DNA from: Patescibacteria group bacterium UBA3291
GTDB lineage: Bacteria > Patescibacteriota > Gracilibacteria > Absconditabacterales > Absconditicoccaceae
NCBI GenBank assembly: GCA_002361595.1
Contig: DETJ01000021.1
Location: forward strand, 1 to 48,562
Direction: 5' to 3'
DNA: 48,562 bases
How positions within the stretch are numbered: position 1 is the stretch's first letter; each line of letters begins with the position of its first letter. The notes under the pieces were generated by a model that saw nothing but the letters and a program-made list of their open reading frames with translations, did no database searches and was not told the DNA's origin. Shown here one piece after another: positions 30,912 through 39,988 of the stretch. The position numbers and the translations under genes are program-made.

Positions 30912-31769
30912 TTACAGTCATAAATCTTTCAACCATTGAAGTGCATAATCTTCAGCATCTCTTGCCATTTCTTTTTGTTCTGGTCTTTCTCATGTTACAG
31001 CTTCACGTTCAGGGTTATTACTCTCAATGAATCAGTGCATAGCTCCCGAATACTGTTTAATCCCTGTTTGAATTCAGTTTTCTCTTAATATTTCTTCATA
31101 TTCCAGTGATGTATCTCAAATCAAATCATTGTCAGCCAAAATAAACAAGGCAGGAGCTATAGATTTTTGTTGCTCTTCTGATAATTCTAAATACATATCA
31201 TCAGCATCTCAAATATAAGCATATCACAAAATCTGAGCAAAAACATCGATATTTTCTTTTTTCAGAGTTATACAGGCTTCCATTGCATAATCTCATCCAG
31301 CAGAATATCACATAACTATCATTTTATTTGGGTCAATATTGTATTTTTCAGCATTATTTCTGAAATATTTGATAGTATCTACGATTTCGTCCAAAGCATA
31401 GGAAATGGAATAATCCATATTGAGTAATTTGTAGTTGATGTTTACTACCATCACATTCCAGTCTTTAGCAATTCTTTCGCTTTGTGTATCTAATGTATCA
31501 GCACTTCATGCAAAAAATGCTCATCAATGGATATTAAATACTACAGGAAGAGTTCATTCATAATTATCTGGATAGTATAAATTTACATTCACAGGTTCTT
31601 CCCCAGTTCTTGGTACTTCATAGCGGTCTCATATCAATTCATCATCAGGTTTAATGATTGTATTTCTATGCATTCTATTAAAAAGATATACTCATACCAC
31701 AAGTAGGACAATCAATATCAATATTAAAGTATCTAATGAGATTCTGGCTATTTTTTTAGCTTTTTTCAT
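30912..31769 (-). CDS. Membrane-anchored alpha/beta hydrolase (esterase/lipase-like)
   Basis: A 285-residue protein. One N-terminal membrane helix (TLILILIVLLVVGVYLF) precedes a BD-FAE/HSL-like hydrolase domain. NIHGGAFFAG is the oxyanion-hole motif, VMGYSAGGDYA the nucleophile Ser, and GAMHGF the catalytic His; the Asp is probably in ILADNDLIG. It probably acts outside the cell on ester substrates. It is the first of three genes with short gaps. Confidence 0.88.
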
Positions 31770-31848
31770 TAAATTTGTAAATGAATTCCAAAATTAAACG
31801 TTTTGAAATATAATTAATTAAGAGAATTTTTCAATTTTAATAATGGGG

Positions 31849-32511
31849 TTATATTCCCATTATCCTTTTCAGAATTTCTATACCATTATTCATAGCAAAA
31901 TCTAGATTACTATACAGTCAATCATTTGCATCATTGTCCGCTCAATCTGAAACAGATTTTATAATTACAGTATTATCCAAAATTCCAAACTCACGAGCAG
32001 TACTTGCAACTGCATAAGCCTCCATTTCAGCGACATCAGCCGAAAAATCATTTCTCAATTGATTCGCTTTGTCAGGGTCGTCTATGAATTGGTCTCACGT
32101 AACACATATTCCATTTTCGTGGAATCAGAAATTGAATTCATCAGGATTTAAGCCTGACTGAAAAAGAATCTTTATCGTTCATTTCGCGTAACTTAAATCT
32201 CATGGAAGAGGAAGATACATATCATGCTGAATAATTTCTTTGATAAGAAATACATCTCAGATTTTGACGTTATTTCCGTTTAGATTTCCTGCTACTCAAA
32301 TATTTATCAAACAATCTATTCAATATTCTCAGCATAGAATACTACTTCAAATGCTGGCTTGAACTTTTCACATTCACGTATAAGCTAAAACATATCAGTC
32401 TTTTTCGTAGATTCTGATGTTTTTGTAAGATTTGGACAATTCTAATCCCAGAAAATCTATTATTATTTGAGCTTCAGGTTCCATAGCTGTAACTATTCAG
32501 AATTTTTTCAT
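31849..32511 (-). CDS. mtnN: 5'-methylthioadenosine/S-adenosylhomocysteine nucleosidase
   Basis: A 220-residue enzyme that cleaves adenine from MTA and SAH. Diagnostic motifs are GIVTAMEPEA (catalytic Glu near residue 12), YTGVGKVQASIS, INIGVAGNL, CVTGDQFIDD and SADVAEMEAYAVAS with the substrate-binding Glu pair. VIIKSVSDGAD carries the catalytic Asp. It serves recycling of products of the SAM-using enzymes present in the window (methyltransferase, two radical SAM proteins). Confidence 0.94.
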
Positions 32512-32567
32512 GACTGTAAAATTAAATGTATAAAATTAATCATTTCTTACCATAACATAATAATTTT

Positions 32568-32602
32568 AGAAAAAAAATAAAGCCCCATGTTTCCATGGAG
32601 CT
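32568..32602 (-). terminator. Terminator after the DUF5684-like gene
   Basis: AAGC-CCATG and CATGG-GCTT pair around a short loop (32579-32602), with the minus-strand T run at 32568-32578. Confidence 0.87.
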
Positions 32603-32623
32603 TCTTTTGATATGAATTAGATT

Positions 32624-33235
32624 TTACTCAGATTTTTTGGTGTTATTTGCATTATAAGTTGAATCATCAAATGCTAATATTCCAATAAATATTGGATTTA
32701 AGAAAAGTAATCAAAATCAGAATCCAACTCATTTTCCGAATTTTTTGGCTAATCAGAACTGAGCTAAAATATTAGCAACTAAAGGAAGAATAAGTGCTAA
32801 GATACCAAGAAACCAATTCACAGCATTTTTAATAACTTGAAACCTTGCATAAAATCCACCACAATTATCATAGCGACCTCAACAATTAGTTAAAGCTACT
32901 TCTGTACTACCAGCAATTCTAGGGTCTTCCCAAGTCTGAGTTTCTTGAGTTTGATCAAGAGAATCTAAGTCTAATGAGTCAGCATGCACAGTAGCACTAA
33001 TAAAGAACCAAAAAAGAATAGATACAATAATCCACAGAATTGGTGTAATGAAAAACGCCCAAAACCAATTCTTTCTACCGGCAATTTTGAAGTAAACATA
33101 AATATTCCAAATAGGAATTAAAGCTTCCCATCAATGTCTTCACGCTTTATCGAAAATCATCCAAAAGCAAACAATTGTTCGCACAAATAAGAAGATTCAA
33201 ACTAAATCAATTAGAATAGTTGTAATGTCATACAT
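32624..33235 (-). CDS. DUF5684-like multi-pass membrane protein
   Basis: A 203-residue protein with about four hydrophobic segments. The N-terminal half, with WMIFDKAGRHGWEALIPIWN followed by a helix, matches the DUF5684 pattern (a membrane segment followed by AGxxGWxxxIPxYN). A soluble loop with NCGGRYDNCGGFY, possibly extracellular, separates it from the glycine-rich C-terminal helix (GKGVGFGFGLLFLNPIFIGILAF). Function unknown. Confidence 0.78.
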
Positions 33236-33259
33236 CTCTAATATATTAAATAATAAAAA

Positions 33260-34354
33260 TTATAAACTTTCTAACCATTCTTGAACTTCCTGTTTTGATG
33301 CACCTTGAGCAAATCTCTTGCTTCAGATGATGTTTAAGTTGTATGGTTCTAAATATTCAAAGCTACCTTCAATTCAAGATGATCATGAAGTACAGAAAAG
33401 TACAATATTTTTGTCAGAGAAATCATATTTTTCAAGTAATGTGAAGATAATATTTGGAGTTCTACCAAACCAGATAGGATATCATATATATATTGTATCA
33501 TATTTATCTAAATTAAAAGTATTCACAAATTCTGGTCTAATTGATAAGTCTTGGTACTCTTGGTATGACCTAGATTGTTCATTTCTCCAATTTAAATCTT
33601 CTTCTGTATAAGGAATTTCAGGTCAGATTTCATTTAATTCACAATCAATTATTTCAGAAATGTATGTAGCAATTTGTTTAGTATGTCCAGTTGGTGAAAA
33701 AACGATAACCAAAGAATTTTCTCATTCCAATGTTGATGTAAGGAATAATTCTTCCAATGTATTGATACTAACTGCTTTGTAATAATGAGTTCAAGCAGCT
33801 CAATCTATACCATTGAGTTCTCATTTGAAAGAAACCTGATCTCAATAAATCATTTTGTGTGGATCGATATAGTTTTGCCATAATTCTTGGTCTATAAAGA
33901 TAACATCAGCATGGTCTTCATATTCTCATCTCAAAACTAATTGTCATGCCTCAAGCTGTTCATCAAATCAATTCTCTGGTCACATAATAGTATAAGTCTG
34001 AGCTTCTTCAACGGGAGTTTCTGGAATTTCACAAGCATCTCATTCACAAGTTTCATAAACTTGTTCTAACTCTAAATCAACATTATCTTTGCTATAAACT
34101 TTACATGAGAAATTGTAGTTTACTCATTCACTAGTTACACTTCATGTGTAAATATAAGCTCAATCTAATTTAGTAGCATTTGGCATACTGACATTTTCAA
34201 GATATTCTCATAATTCTTGTCTTAGCTTATCTCCACAGTAAACAGAATTTTGTTTAAATTTGTTTTCATTTTGAATAAATAGTCATGCACATACGATTCA
34301 TGCAATTAGGATAATTGCCAAAATGCACCATAAAACTTTTTTTCGTGTTTTCAT
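33260..34354 (-). CDS. Membrane-anchored flavodoxin-domain protein
   Basis: A 364-residue protein. An N-terminal helix (VLWCILAIILIAGIVCAGLFI) is followed by an external domain with YCGDKLRQELGEYLENV and VNYNFSCKVYSKDN (about residues 35-110), a middle segment with DEQLEAGQLVLRGEYED, and a C-terminal flavodoxin_4 domain starting LVIVFSPTGHTKQIATYI, then IYIGYPIWFGRTPNI and LFCTSGSSGIEGS. It should bind FMN outside the cell. A frameshifted paralogue of its N-terminal domain lies at 36719-37086. The next gene encodes a cyclophilin-like lipoprotein; these two domains are often fused in other bacteria. Confidence 0.86.
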
Positions 34355-34378
34355 GTTTTGTAGATAAAAAAATAAAAA

Positions 34379-34960
34379 TTATTTCAATAATGAAAATACC
34401 AAAGTTACATCTCAATCTCATAGAATCTCTTTCAATTCATCTTTAGAAATTATTTGAATTTTTCAGAGTTTTGTATAAGACCAAGAATTACTTTCATAGA
34501 ATAATGAAATCTGATTTCATTGATATAAAACTAAATCTCCAGGTTCAGTTGTGATTTGTTTATCTGCTCTAGGTAAATCAAATCCAAGATTTCCAACTTT
34601 TTCAAATCATCAATATTCACGGGCATTTACTACAACATCTCATTCATGCAGTTTCTCAATCAAAGCTTTTGTAGCTGAATTTTCCTCCAAAGTAACATCA
34701 AAAACTTCATTTCAAATCTTTATATTTATAATATTGTCTGTATTCATATTTTTATCTTCAACAACTAAAATATTTTCTTCCCCATTTCATGATATGAGTT
34801 TTGGTGAATTTTCTCCAGATGCTTCAGCTATTTGAGATTCCCCAATCTTACAAGTTTCTCATGAATTGCATTCTTGTTCTATGAGAGCTTCTCTTTCAGA
34901 ACAACCGACCAATAGGGAACTACCAACCAATAAAATAGTTAAAAGTCAGAATTTTTTCAT
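34379..34960 (-). CDS. Cyclophilin-like domain lipoprotein
   Basis: A 193-residue lipoprotein. The signal sequence KKFWLLTILLVGSSLLVGCSE carries a lipobox (LVGC). From about residue 75 the domain reads INIKIGNEVFDVTLEENSAT, AREYGDFEKVGNLGFDLPR and EPGDLVLYQGNQISLFYES, matching the bacterial cyclophilin-like (PF18050-type) fold. That fold lacks a proven isomerase role. It begins 24 bases before the flavodoxin lipoprotein on the same strand and probably works with it. Confidence 0.84.
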
Positions 34961-35020
34961 TAATTATCTTAAAAAATTAAAAACATAAATTGTATATAGC
35001 AATTTGAGATTAAATTAAAA

Positions 35021-35662
35021 CTAGAAATTTCCTTTTAAAAAAGGATTAATTTTAAGAATTTCTCAATAACTCATTTCTTCTCAATGTCATGGATAGCATA
35101 AAGTTCATAAATCAATTCATAGATGTTTAAATTCTCATAGGGAAGCTTGCATTTTATTTATATCTCAAGTTGGTGTACTTAAAGTTCAAATGCTATCACC
35201 CATAACTGTATCTCCAAGAAATAAAGCTAATAACTTTTCGAAATAATACATTACACATCAGTCTGTATGTCATGGAACATGAATTACGTTTGCAGACAAT
35301 TCTCCAAAATTATAATTTCATTGCTCTATTAGAGTAGCATCAGATTTTACTTTTATTTCTTCATTTCAAACCAAAAATGAACAGTTTAGCTGAATATTAG
35401 ATAATAATTCTTTATCAAAAGGATGGATATAAACTTTAGCTTTAGGGTAGTCTTCGACTATTTTATCTACACATCTAATATGGTCTCAATGCCCATGTGT
35501 CAGTAAAATTGTATCAACTTTTCATATGCTACTTAAATATTCTTTTAATTCTCAATCATAAAATCACGGATCTATAACAATCACGGTATTGTTATAATTG
35601 ATTACGTAAACGTTACTTGAAAATATATTCGAATTTATAAATGTTTTTATATGTGACTGCAT
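35021..35662 (-). CDS. Metallo-beta-lactamase-fold hydrolase (glyoxalase II-like)
   Basis: A 213-residue cytoplasmic MBL-fold protein. Metal ligands are visible as LLTHGHGDHI (HxHxDH), HVPGHTDGCVMYY (His), LFLGDTVMGDSIG (Asp bridging) and CYPGHGEEM (His). NSNIFSSNVYVINY is the typical first strand. Substrates of this subgroup include thioesters such as S-lactoylglutathione; none can be assigned here. Confidence 0.92.
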
Positions 35663-35727
35663 TTATTTGTGAACTATACTTAAAATCTACAAGCTCAGAG
35701 TAAGAAAATGATTTTTATTTTCAAAAG

Positions 35728-35753
35728 AAAAATGGAGCGATCGCCCCATTTTT
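35728..35753 (-). terminator. Terminator after the acetolactate decarboxylase gene
   Basis: AAAAATGG-GCGATCGC-CCATTTTT forms a long stem 19 bases after the stop codon, with minus-strand T run. Confidence 0.87.
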
Positions 35754-35771
35754 GTATATATTAATTTTATA

Positions 35772-36563
35772 TTATTTTCCTTGTTCAACTTCCTTAATAT
35801 CGTCATCCTGATTTACCGTTAAATCAAGAGATTTGAAGAATTTTCCATCGGGTAGATGAAGTTTGAAATTGTCAGTAAAGTCCCAAATTATAGTTCCGTT
35901 CTCCAAATCTAAATTTAAAACATGACCACCAGTTTGTTTATCTTTTGTTATAAAGTGGAAATGCCATCCAGCAGCATTCAAATCATCCATATAATCTGGA
36001 GTATATAATGCAACAACAGTTCATTCAACATTATCTAATTTTTTCTCAGTTTGATCAACTCTTAAAACATCAACTAATGGTTTATATGGTTCAGTTTGTT
36101 TTCTTTCACTTCTAATATGCATTGAATTGAATTTACCATCAATAGATATTACATAAATTCTGTTATTCCCTAATTCTTCTACTTTTTTATCTAATTCAGC
36201 TTTTAATTCATCTATAGTTTTAATATCATTTAATTCGTATGATAAATCGTTATCGAAGAAAGTGACGTTAGCGAAAGGAATTAATTCGTCATCAGAAGGA
36301 ACTTCAATTGATAATTCTTCATTTGCTCTATAAATGACTCAATCAAGCATAATTAATTCTCCATTAAGTCCATCGAATGTTCCAAGTCCAATATTCCCTA
36401 ATTCTTTTACTTCTCTAATACTTCTTGATCCATAATAGTCTCACAAAGTTAATCCTTGTAAAAGTGAAACTTGGTTTAATGTTTCAGTATCATTTACATT
36501 GCTACAACCTGCGAGTAAGAAACAACCACATAATACAGCAGTTAAAATTCAGATTTTTTTCAT
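35772..36563 (-). CDS. Acetolactate decarboxylase, predicted lipoprotein
   Basis: A 263-residue protein. MKKIGILTAVLCGCFLLAGC is a lipoprotein signal with lipobox. The mature part aligns with alpha-acetolactate decarboxylase: NQVSLLQGLTLGDYYG, LGTFDGLNGELIMLDGVIY (catalytic Glu), YVISIDGKF, the arginine in MHIRSERKQTEPYKP, and the zinc triad GWHFHFITKDKQTGGHVLNL. All metal and catalytic residues are present. The enzyme makes acetoin from acetolactate. No acetolactate synthase or butanediol dehydrogenase is nearby, so the substrate may come from another cell. The surface location is the odd point. Confidence 0.92.
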
Positions 36564-36718
36564 GTTTATGATTGTTACAAAATATAAAAGATAAACATAA
36601 TTGGAATCACGTTGCTTTTGATTCCATTATTGCATATAAACTTTATATTTATTTTATCTATTTCTTCAATATCATTCATTTCTGCAAAAGCGTTCGGAAA
36701 AGTCTCATCAGTTGAGAT

Positions 36719-37086
36719 TTATTTAATTTCAACTCCATTAACTTTAGCTTCATTAATTTCAGCTTCTTCTACAATAGTCTCTTCTGGATATAATGGTTCT
36801 AAATTTAATTCAATATTTTCTTTATTGTAAACTTTACAAGAGAAACTGTAATCTATTCATTCATAATTTACACCTCATATATAAACACATGTTCATTCAT
36901 CACAAATTGAATCATTTATGTGAATGTTCTCCAGATATTCTCATAGCTCATGTCTAATATTATATCCATACAGTAAGTAGAATATTCTTTTTCATTATTT
37001 TTTAATGAAATCATTACATCTACAAAAATTCCTGTTATAATGATTAGTGTTCATAGAATTAATAAAATTTTTTGCCAAGTTTTCAT
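36719..37086 (-). pseudogene. Frameshifted paralogue of the flavodoxin-protein N-terminal domain
   Basis: The first 40 codons (KTWQKILLILGTLIIITG anchor, then EYSTYC) are in one frame. The continuation ELGEYLENIHIND, VNYEGIDYSFSCKVYNKEN is in another, with a net two-base excess just after TACTGT near 36965-36972. Comparison with the intact gene at 33260-34354 (YCGDKLRQELGEYLENV) shows the join. The upstream frame stops early (FT-TAA). The downstream part ends at TAA 36719 and no flavodoxin domain follows. It is a decayed duplicate, unless the frameshift is an assembly error. Bases 36564-36718 show a short further remnant only. Confidence 0.75.
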
Positions 37087-37176
37087 GGTATGTAAATTAA
37101 ATTATAAAAAATAACTAGATAAAGATTAAAAAATCTGATAAAATCGCAAGGATAATTTTAAAATTTCTAACAAATA

Positions 37177-37250
37177 TTGACTTTGTTTATTTTTTGTATA
37201 TAAGTAAATATATAATAACAAAAATAATAACAAATAAAATAGGAGGTAAC
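37177..37250 (+). promoter_or_regulatory. Promoter and strong Shine-Dalgarno of the acyltransferase gene
   Basis: TTGACT (37177-37182) and TATAAG (37199-37204) are 16 bases apart. AGGAGG at 37241-37246 precedes the ATG at 37253 by six bases. Such a full Shine-Dalgarno is rare in this window. Confidence 0.72.
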
Positions 37251-37252
37251 TT

Positions 37253-37816
37253 ATGGAAAAATTAAAAAAAATCTGGATTAAGTTGGTGAAACTCTTGGGG
37301 TGGAAATTGAACCTTCCAGAGAAGGGCAGTCGTCCTGAGTTTGAGCGTTGTGTCTTTATTATGGCGCCCCACACTTCGGCACTAGATTTCATTATCGGTG
37401 CGGCGTATCTTTGGGCGTGCTGTAGTAACGGCAGGGTCTTCATCGCAAAGGAGTTCTTCTTTTGGCCTTTGGGTCCATTTTTAAGAGGATTAGGATGTAT
37501 TAGCATCGATAGAGGAAATCCCAGAAATAGGATGGTCCCTAAAGCGGTTGATGAATTCTCAAAAAAGCCTCAACTATCTGTAGTGATAACCCCAGAAGGA
37601 ACTCGCAAGCCAGTAAAACGTTGGAAAAGTGGTTTTTGGGAAATTGCTAATCAAGCAGGGGTTCCAATAGTGCCAACTTACGTCAATTTCAAGACGAAAG
37701 AAATCGGAGCGTTCGAAACTATTTATCCAACTGATTATCAATCTGATTTGCTTAAGGTGCGTAAATTTTACAAAAAAGAAATGGCTAAGTACCCAGACAA
37801 GTTTATTGAAATTTAA
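37253..37816 (+). CDS. 1-acylglycerol-3-phosphate acyltransferase-like (PlsC family)
   Basis: A 187-residue lipid acyltransferase. The HxxxxD motif is APHTSALDF, followed by FFFWPLGPFLRGLGCISIDRG, the VITPEGTRKPVKRWKSGF block and VPIVPTYVNFK. It resembles the short PlsC-like proteins common in Bacteroidota. All glycines are GGN, with none TGA; GC content is clearly higher than in neighbours, especially in the first half; and it has a full Shine-Dalgarno site and its own terminator. It is a good candidate for recent acquisition. It would acylate lysophosphatidic acid or a similar lipid. Confidence 0.9.
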   Translation: MEKLKKIWIKLVKLLGWKLNLPEKGSRPEFERCVFIMAPHTSALDFIIGAAYLWACCSNGRVFIAKEFFFWPLGPFLRGLGCISIDRGNPRNRMVPKAVDEFSKKPQLSVVITPEGTRKPVKRWKSGFWEIANQAGVPIVPTYVNFKTKEIGAFETIYPTDYQSDLLKVRKFYKKEMAKYPDKFIEI

Positions 37817-37825
37817 ATCATGAAA

Positions 37826-37858
37826 GAAAGTACTCAGGAATTTCCTGGGTGCTTTTTT
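37826..37858 (+). terminator. Terminator of the acyltransferase gene
   Basis: AAG-AC-CAGGAA and TTCCTG-GT-CTT pair (37829-37854), followed by TTTTT. Confidence 0.82.
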
Positions 37859-37881
37859 CAAAAATCAGACTTATTTTCCTA

Positions 37882-37913
37882 TTTAAGATTAATTTAAGGT
37901 GTGTGATTATAAT
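37882..37913 (+). promoter_or_regulatory. Response-regulator-type promoter of the VTC operon
   Basis: Direct repeats TTTAAG (37882-37887) and TTTAAGG (37893-37899), 11 bases apart, lie eight bases before TATAAT (37908-37913). The same arrangement occurs at 45696-45727 and 47174-47205, and all three share the downstream CCATCG sequence. Confidence 0.72.
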
Positions 37914-37943
37914 ACCATCGTTTTTATATAAACAAAATTCAAA

Positions 37944-38726
37944 ATGGCGTGAAATGAAAAGCTGTCAGCGATAAGGAAGTTCAATCGTTTTGAATTGAAA
38001 TATTTGATATCATACGATACATCACAAAGACTTCAGCATGATTTGAAAAAATATGTAATTCCAGATTCGTATAGCAAATCAGAAAATGGATTATACACTC
38101 TTTCTAGCCTTTACTATGATACTGAAGATTACCGTTTCTATCGAGAAAAAGTAGATTGATTAAAATATCGCCGCAAACTTAGAGTTAGGCAATATGAAAC
38201 AGACAAACCATTAACTGATGATTCGATAGTGTATGTAGAAATTAAGCAAAGAGTAGATCGTGTAACTCAAAAAAGAAGAGTTCCGATGACATATAAAGAA
38301 GCGATGGATTTCTGTAATAATGGCATCATTCCACCACATGAAAAAAGAGATGAACCTGTGATATTTGAGTTATATCAATTTATAAAACAGAATAATTTGA
38401 AACCGAGCTGTATAACAAGTTATATGAGAAATGCTTATTTTGGGACAGATTGTGATACATGACTTCGTGTGACATTTGATACAAATATACGTTATAGAAA
38501 GAAAAATCTGAATTTAGCAGATAAAGAGATATGAGAATTTATGGTCTCTCCTGATAAAGTGATTATGGAAGTGAAAGCTAATGAACGTGTACCTTACTGG
38601 CTAACTGAAATGATAGCGAGTTACAACTTTCGTTTAATTCGTGTGAGTAAGTATTGTCAATGATTAGAAACATCAGATGCAGTACCTCGCACAATATTCT
38701 ATATAGCTGATGATGTAGTGGTGTAA
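37944..38726 (+). CDS. VTC-domain polyphosphate polymerase-like protein
   Basis: A 260-residue single-domain protein matching the VTC tunnel fold. NRFELKYLI (Lys), the SLYYDTEDYRFY strand, YRRKLRVRQY, VYVEIKQR, SYMRNAYFG, LRVTFDTNIRYR and VIMEVKANERVPYW supply the expected basic and acidic tunnel residues. The yeast counterpart Vtc4 makes polyphosphate from ATP. Bacterial VTC proteins are typically beside DUF4956 membrane proteins, as here. The start ATG at 37944 follows the shared two-component-type promoter. Activity is likely but the acceptor or product in this lineage is untested. Confidence 0.9.
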
Positions 38727-38731
38727 AATAG

Positions 38732-38825
38732 CAAATCTCCCCCGACCCCTCTTTATCAAGAGGGGAGCAAAAAGCAGAATTATTTCCCCTTGATAAAGGG
38801 GATACGGCGAAGCCGAGGGGATTTG
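38732..38825. repeat. Palindromic interspersed repeat, family B, copy 1
   Basis: Outer arms AAATC-CCCCC and GGGGATTT enclose three hairpins: CCCCTC...GAGGGG, CCCCTTGATAAAGGGG and CGGCGAAGCCG. A related copy in the opposite orientation lies at 39584-39692, on the other side of the DUF4956 gene. Confidence 0.82.
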
Positions 38826-38866
38826 AAAAATAATTAATCCTTTTTATTCTTTAAATATAAATAACA

Positions 38867-39574
38867 ATGGAAGCCTTTATTCAACAATTTACAGATTCAT
38901 TATGATCTATCCAAGATCTTACATGAACATTTTCAGTAATGGATTTAACAGTCTGAATTTTATCAAGTTTTATTCTTACTGCATTTTTATGACGAGTTTA
39001 TAAGAAAACTCACCGTGGAACATCTTATACCCAAAGTTATGTATTTACTTTGGTGATGATGTGAATGACTGTGTGTGTAATTATGCTTATCGTATGATCA
39101 AATATCGCTCGTGCTTTCTCTTTAGTTTGAGCATTATCAATTATCAGATTTAGAAATGCAATGAAAGAAACTCGTGATATTGGATTTATGTTTGCAGCAA
39201 TGGCGATAGGAATGGCCACAGGGACTAAATTCTATGTTTTAGCGGCAATATTCACATTAGCAATCAGCCTTGTAATGTTTATTATGAATCGTTTCAATTG
39301 GTTTGCCCGTGAAGCTACTAGTCAGATTTTGAAAATTCAGGTAAAAAACACAGTAGATTTCGATCATATGTTTGATGATGTATTTGTAAAATTCACTAAT
39401 CTTTCAGATTTGATTAGTATTGATTCAGTGCGTGGGGGAGCTTTAACGGAGTTGGTTTACAATGTAGATATGAAAAATCCTAATAAAAAACAAGAATTCT
39501 TATCAGAGATAAAAAAGCTGAATGATAATTTGAATGTAACATTGATTACAGGGTATAATACTACTGATTTATAG
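38867..39574 (+). CDS. DUF4956 membrane protein, VTC partner
   Basis: A 235-residue protein with three to four membrane helices in the first 145 residues (VGILSSFILTAFLGRVY; FTLVMMGMTVCVIMLIVGSNIA; a GFMFAAMAIGMATG-containing pair) followed by a cytosolic domain of about 90 residues. The motif FSLVGALSIIRFRNAMKETRD is the family hallmark. DUF4956 genes regularly follow VTC-domain genes, and the pair may form a membrane-associated polyphosphate or modification complex. Palindromic repeats flank it on both sides. Confidence 0.9.
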
Positions 39575-39583
39575 TTCCATCTG

Positions 39584-39692
39584 TTTGCCCCTTTCAAGGG
39601 GAAACTTGCCCAGCTGAGCTGGGTGAACTTGCGACAAAGGGGTTAAAATCCCTCTCGGCTAAAGCCGTATCTCCCTTTAAAAAGGGAGAACA
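39584..39692. repeat. Palindromic interspersed repeat, family B, copy 2 (inverted)
   Basis: Contains CCCCTTTCAAGGGG, CCCAGCTGAGCTGGG, CGGCTAAAGCCG and CTCCCTTTAAAAAGGGAG hairpins. The right-hand part (CGGCT...AGCCGTATCTCCCTTT) matches the complement of copy 1 at 38781-38820. Confidence 0.8.
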
Positions 39693-39728
39693 AAGATAAG
39701 AAAATATTTATCAAATAAATATATAACT

Positions 39729-39917
39729 ATGTCATTAACTATGAAAAGATATCGGTATTTGATTGTATTGAGTATTCTATTTTTATGAGTTTTGGTGTAC
39801 TATGGTACGAATAGAGTGACTTCCATAAATATAATGGATAGCGGAAAAATAACAGTAAATCATCCTGTACATAAAATGAAGGTATTAACTTCTCAGGATT
39901 TGGAAAATGAAGAATAA
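39729..39917 (+). CDS. Small single-pass membrane protein
   Basis: A 62-residue protein with one N-terminal helix (YLIVLSILFLGVLVYYG, about residues 9-25) and a short polar tail. It is the third gene after the VTC promoter and may be an accessory subunit. An in-frame ATG at 39741 could also be used. Function unknown. Confidence 0.65.
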
Positions 39918-39937
39918 AGATATATTTTACAAAATGG

Positions 39938-39966
39938 AAAAAGAGCGATTGATTTCGCTCTTTTTT
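39938..39966. terminator. Bidirectional terminator
   Basis: AAAAAGAGCG and CGCTCTTTTTT pair around ATTGATTT. It separates the small membrane protein gene from the convergent helicase gene. Confidence 0.87.
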
Positions 39967-39988
39967 GATAATTTAATATTTGTATTTT

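Noticed and set aside
37126..37506. Minus-strand open frame of 126 codons
   Set aside because: It runs antisense to the acyltransferase gene, which has the HxxxxD and EGTR motifs and a good ribosome binding site.
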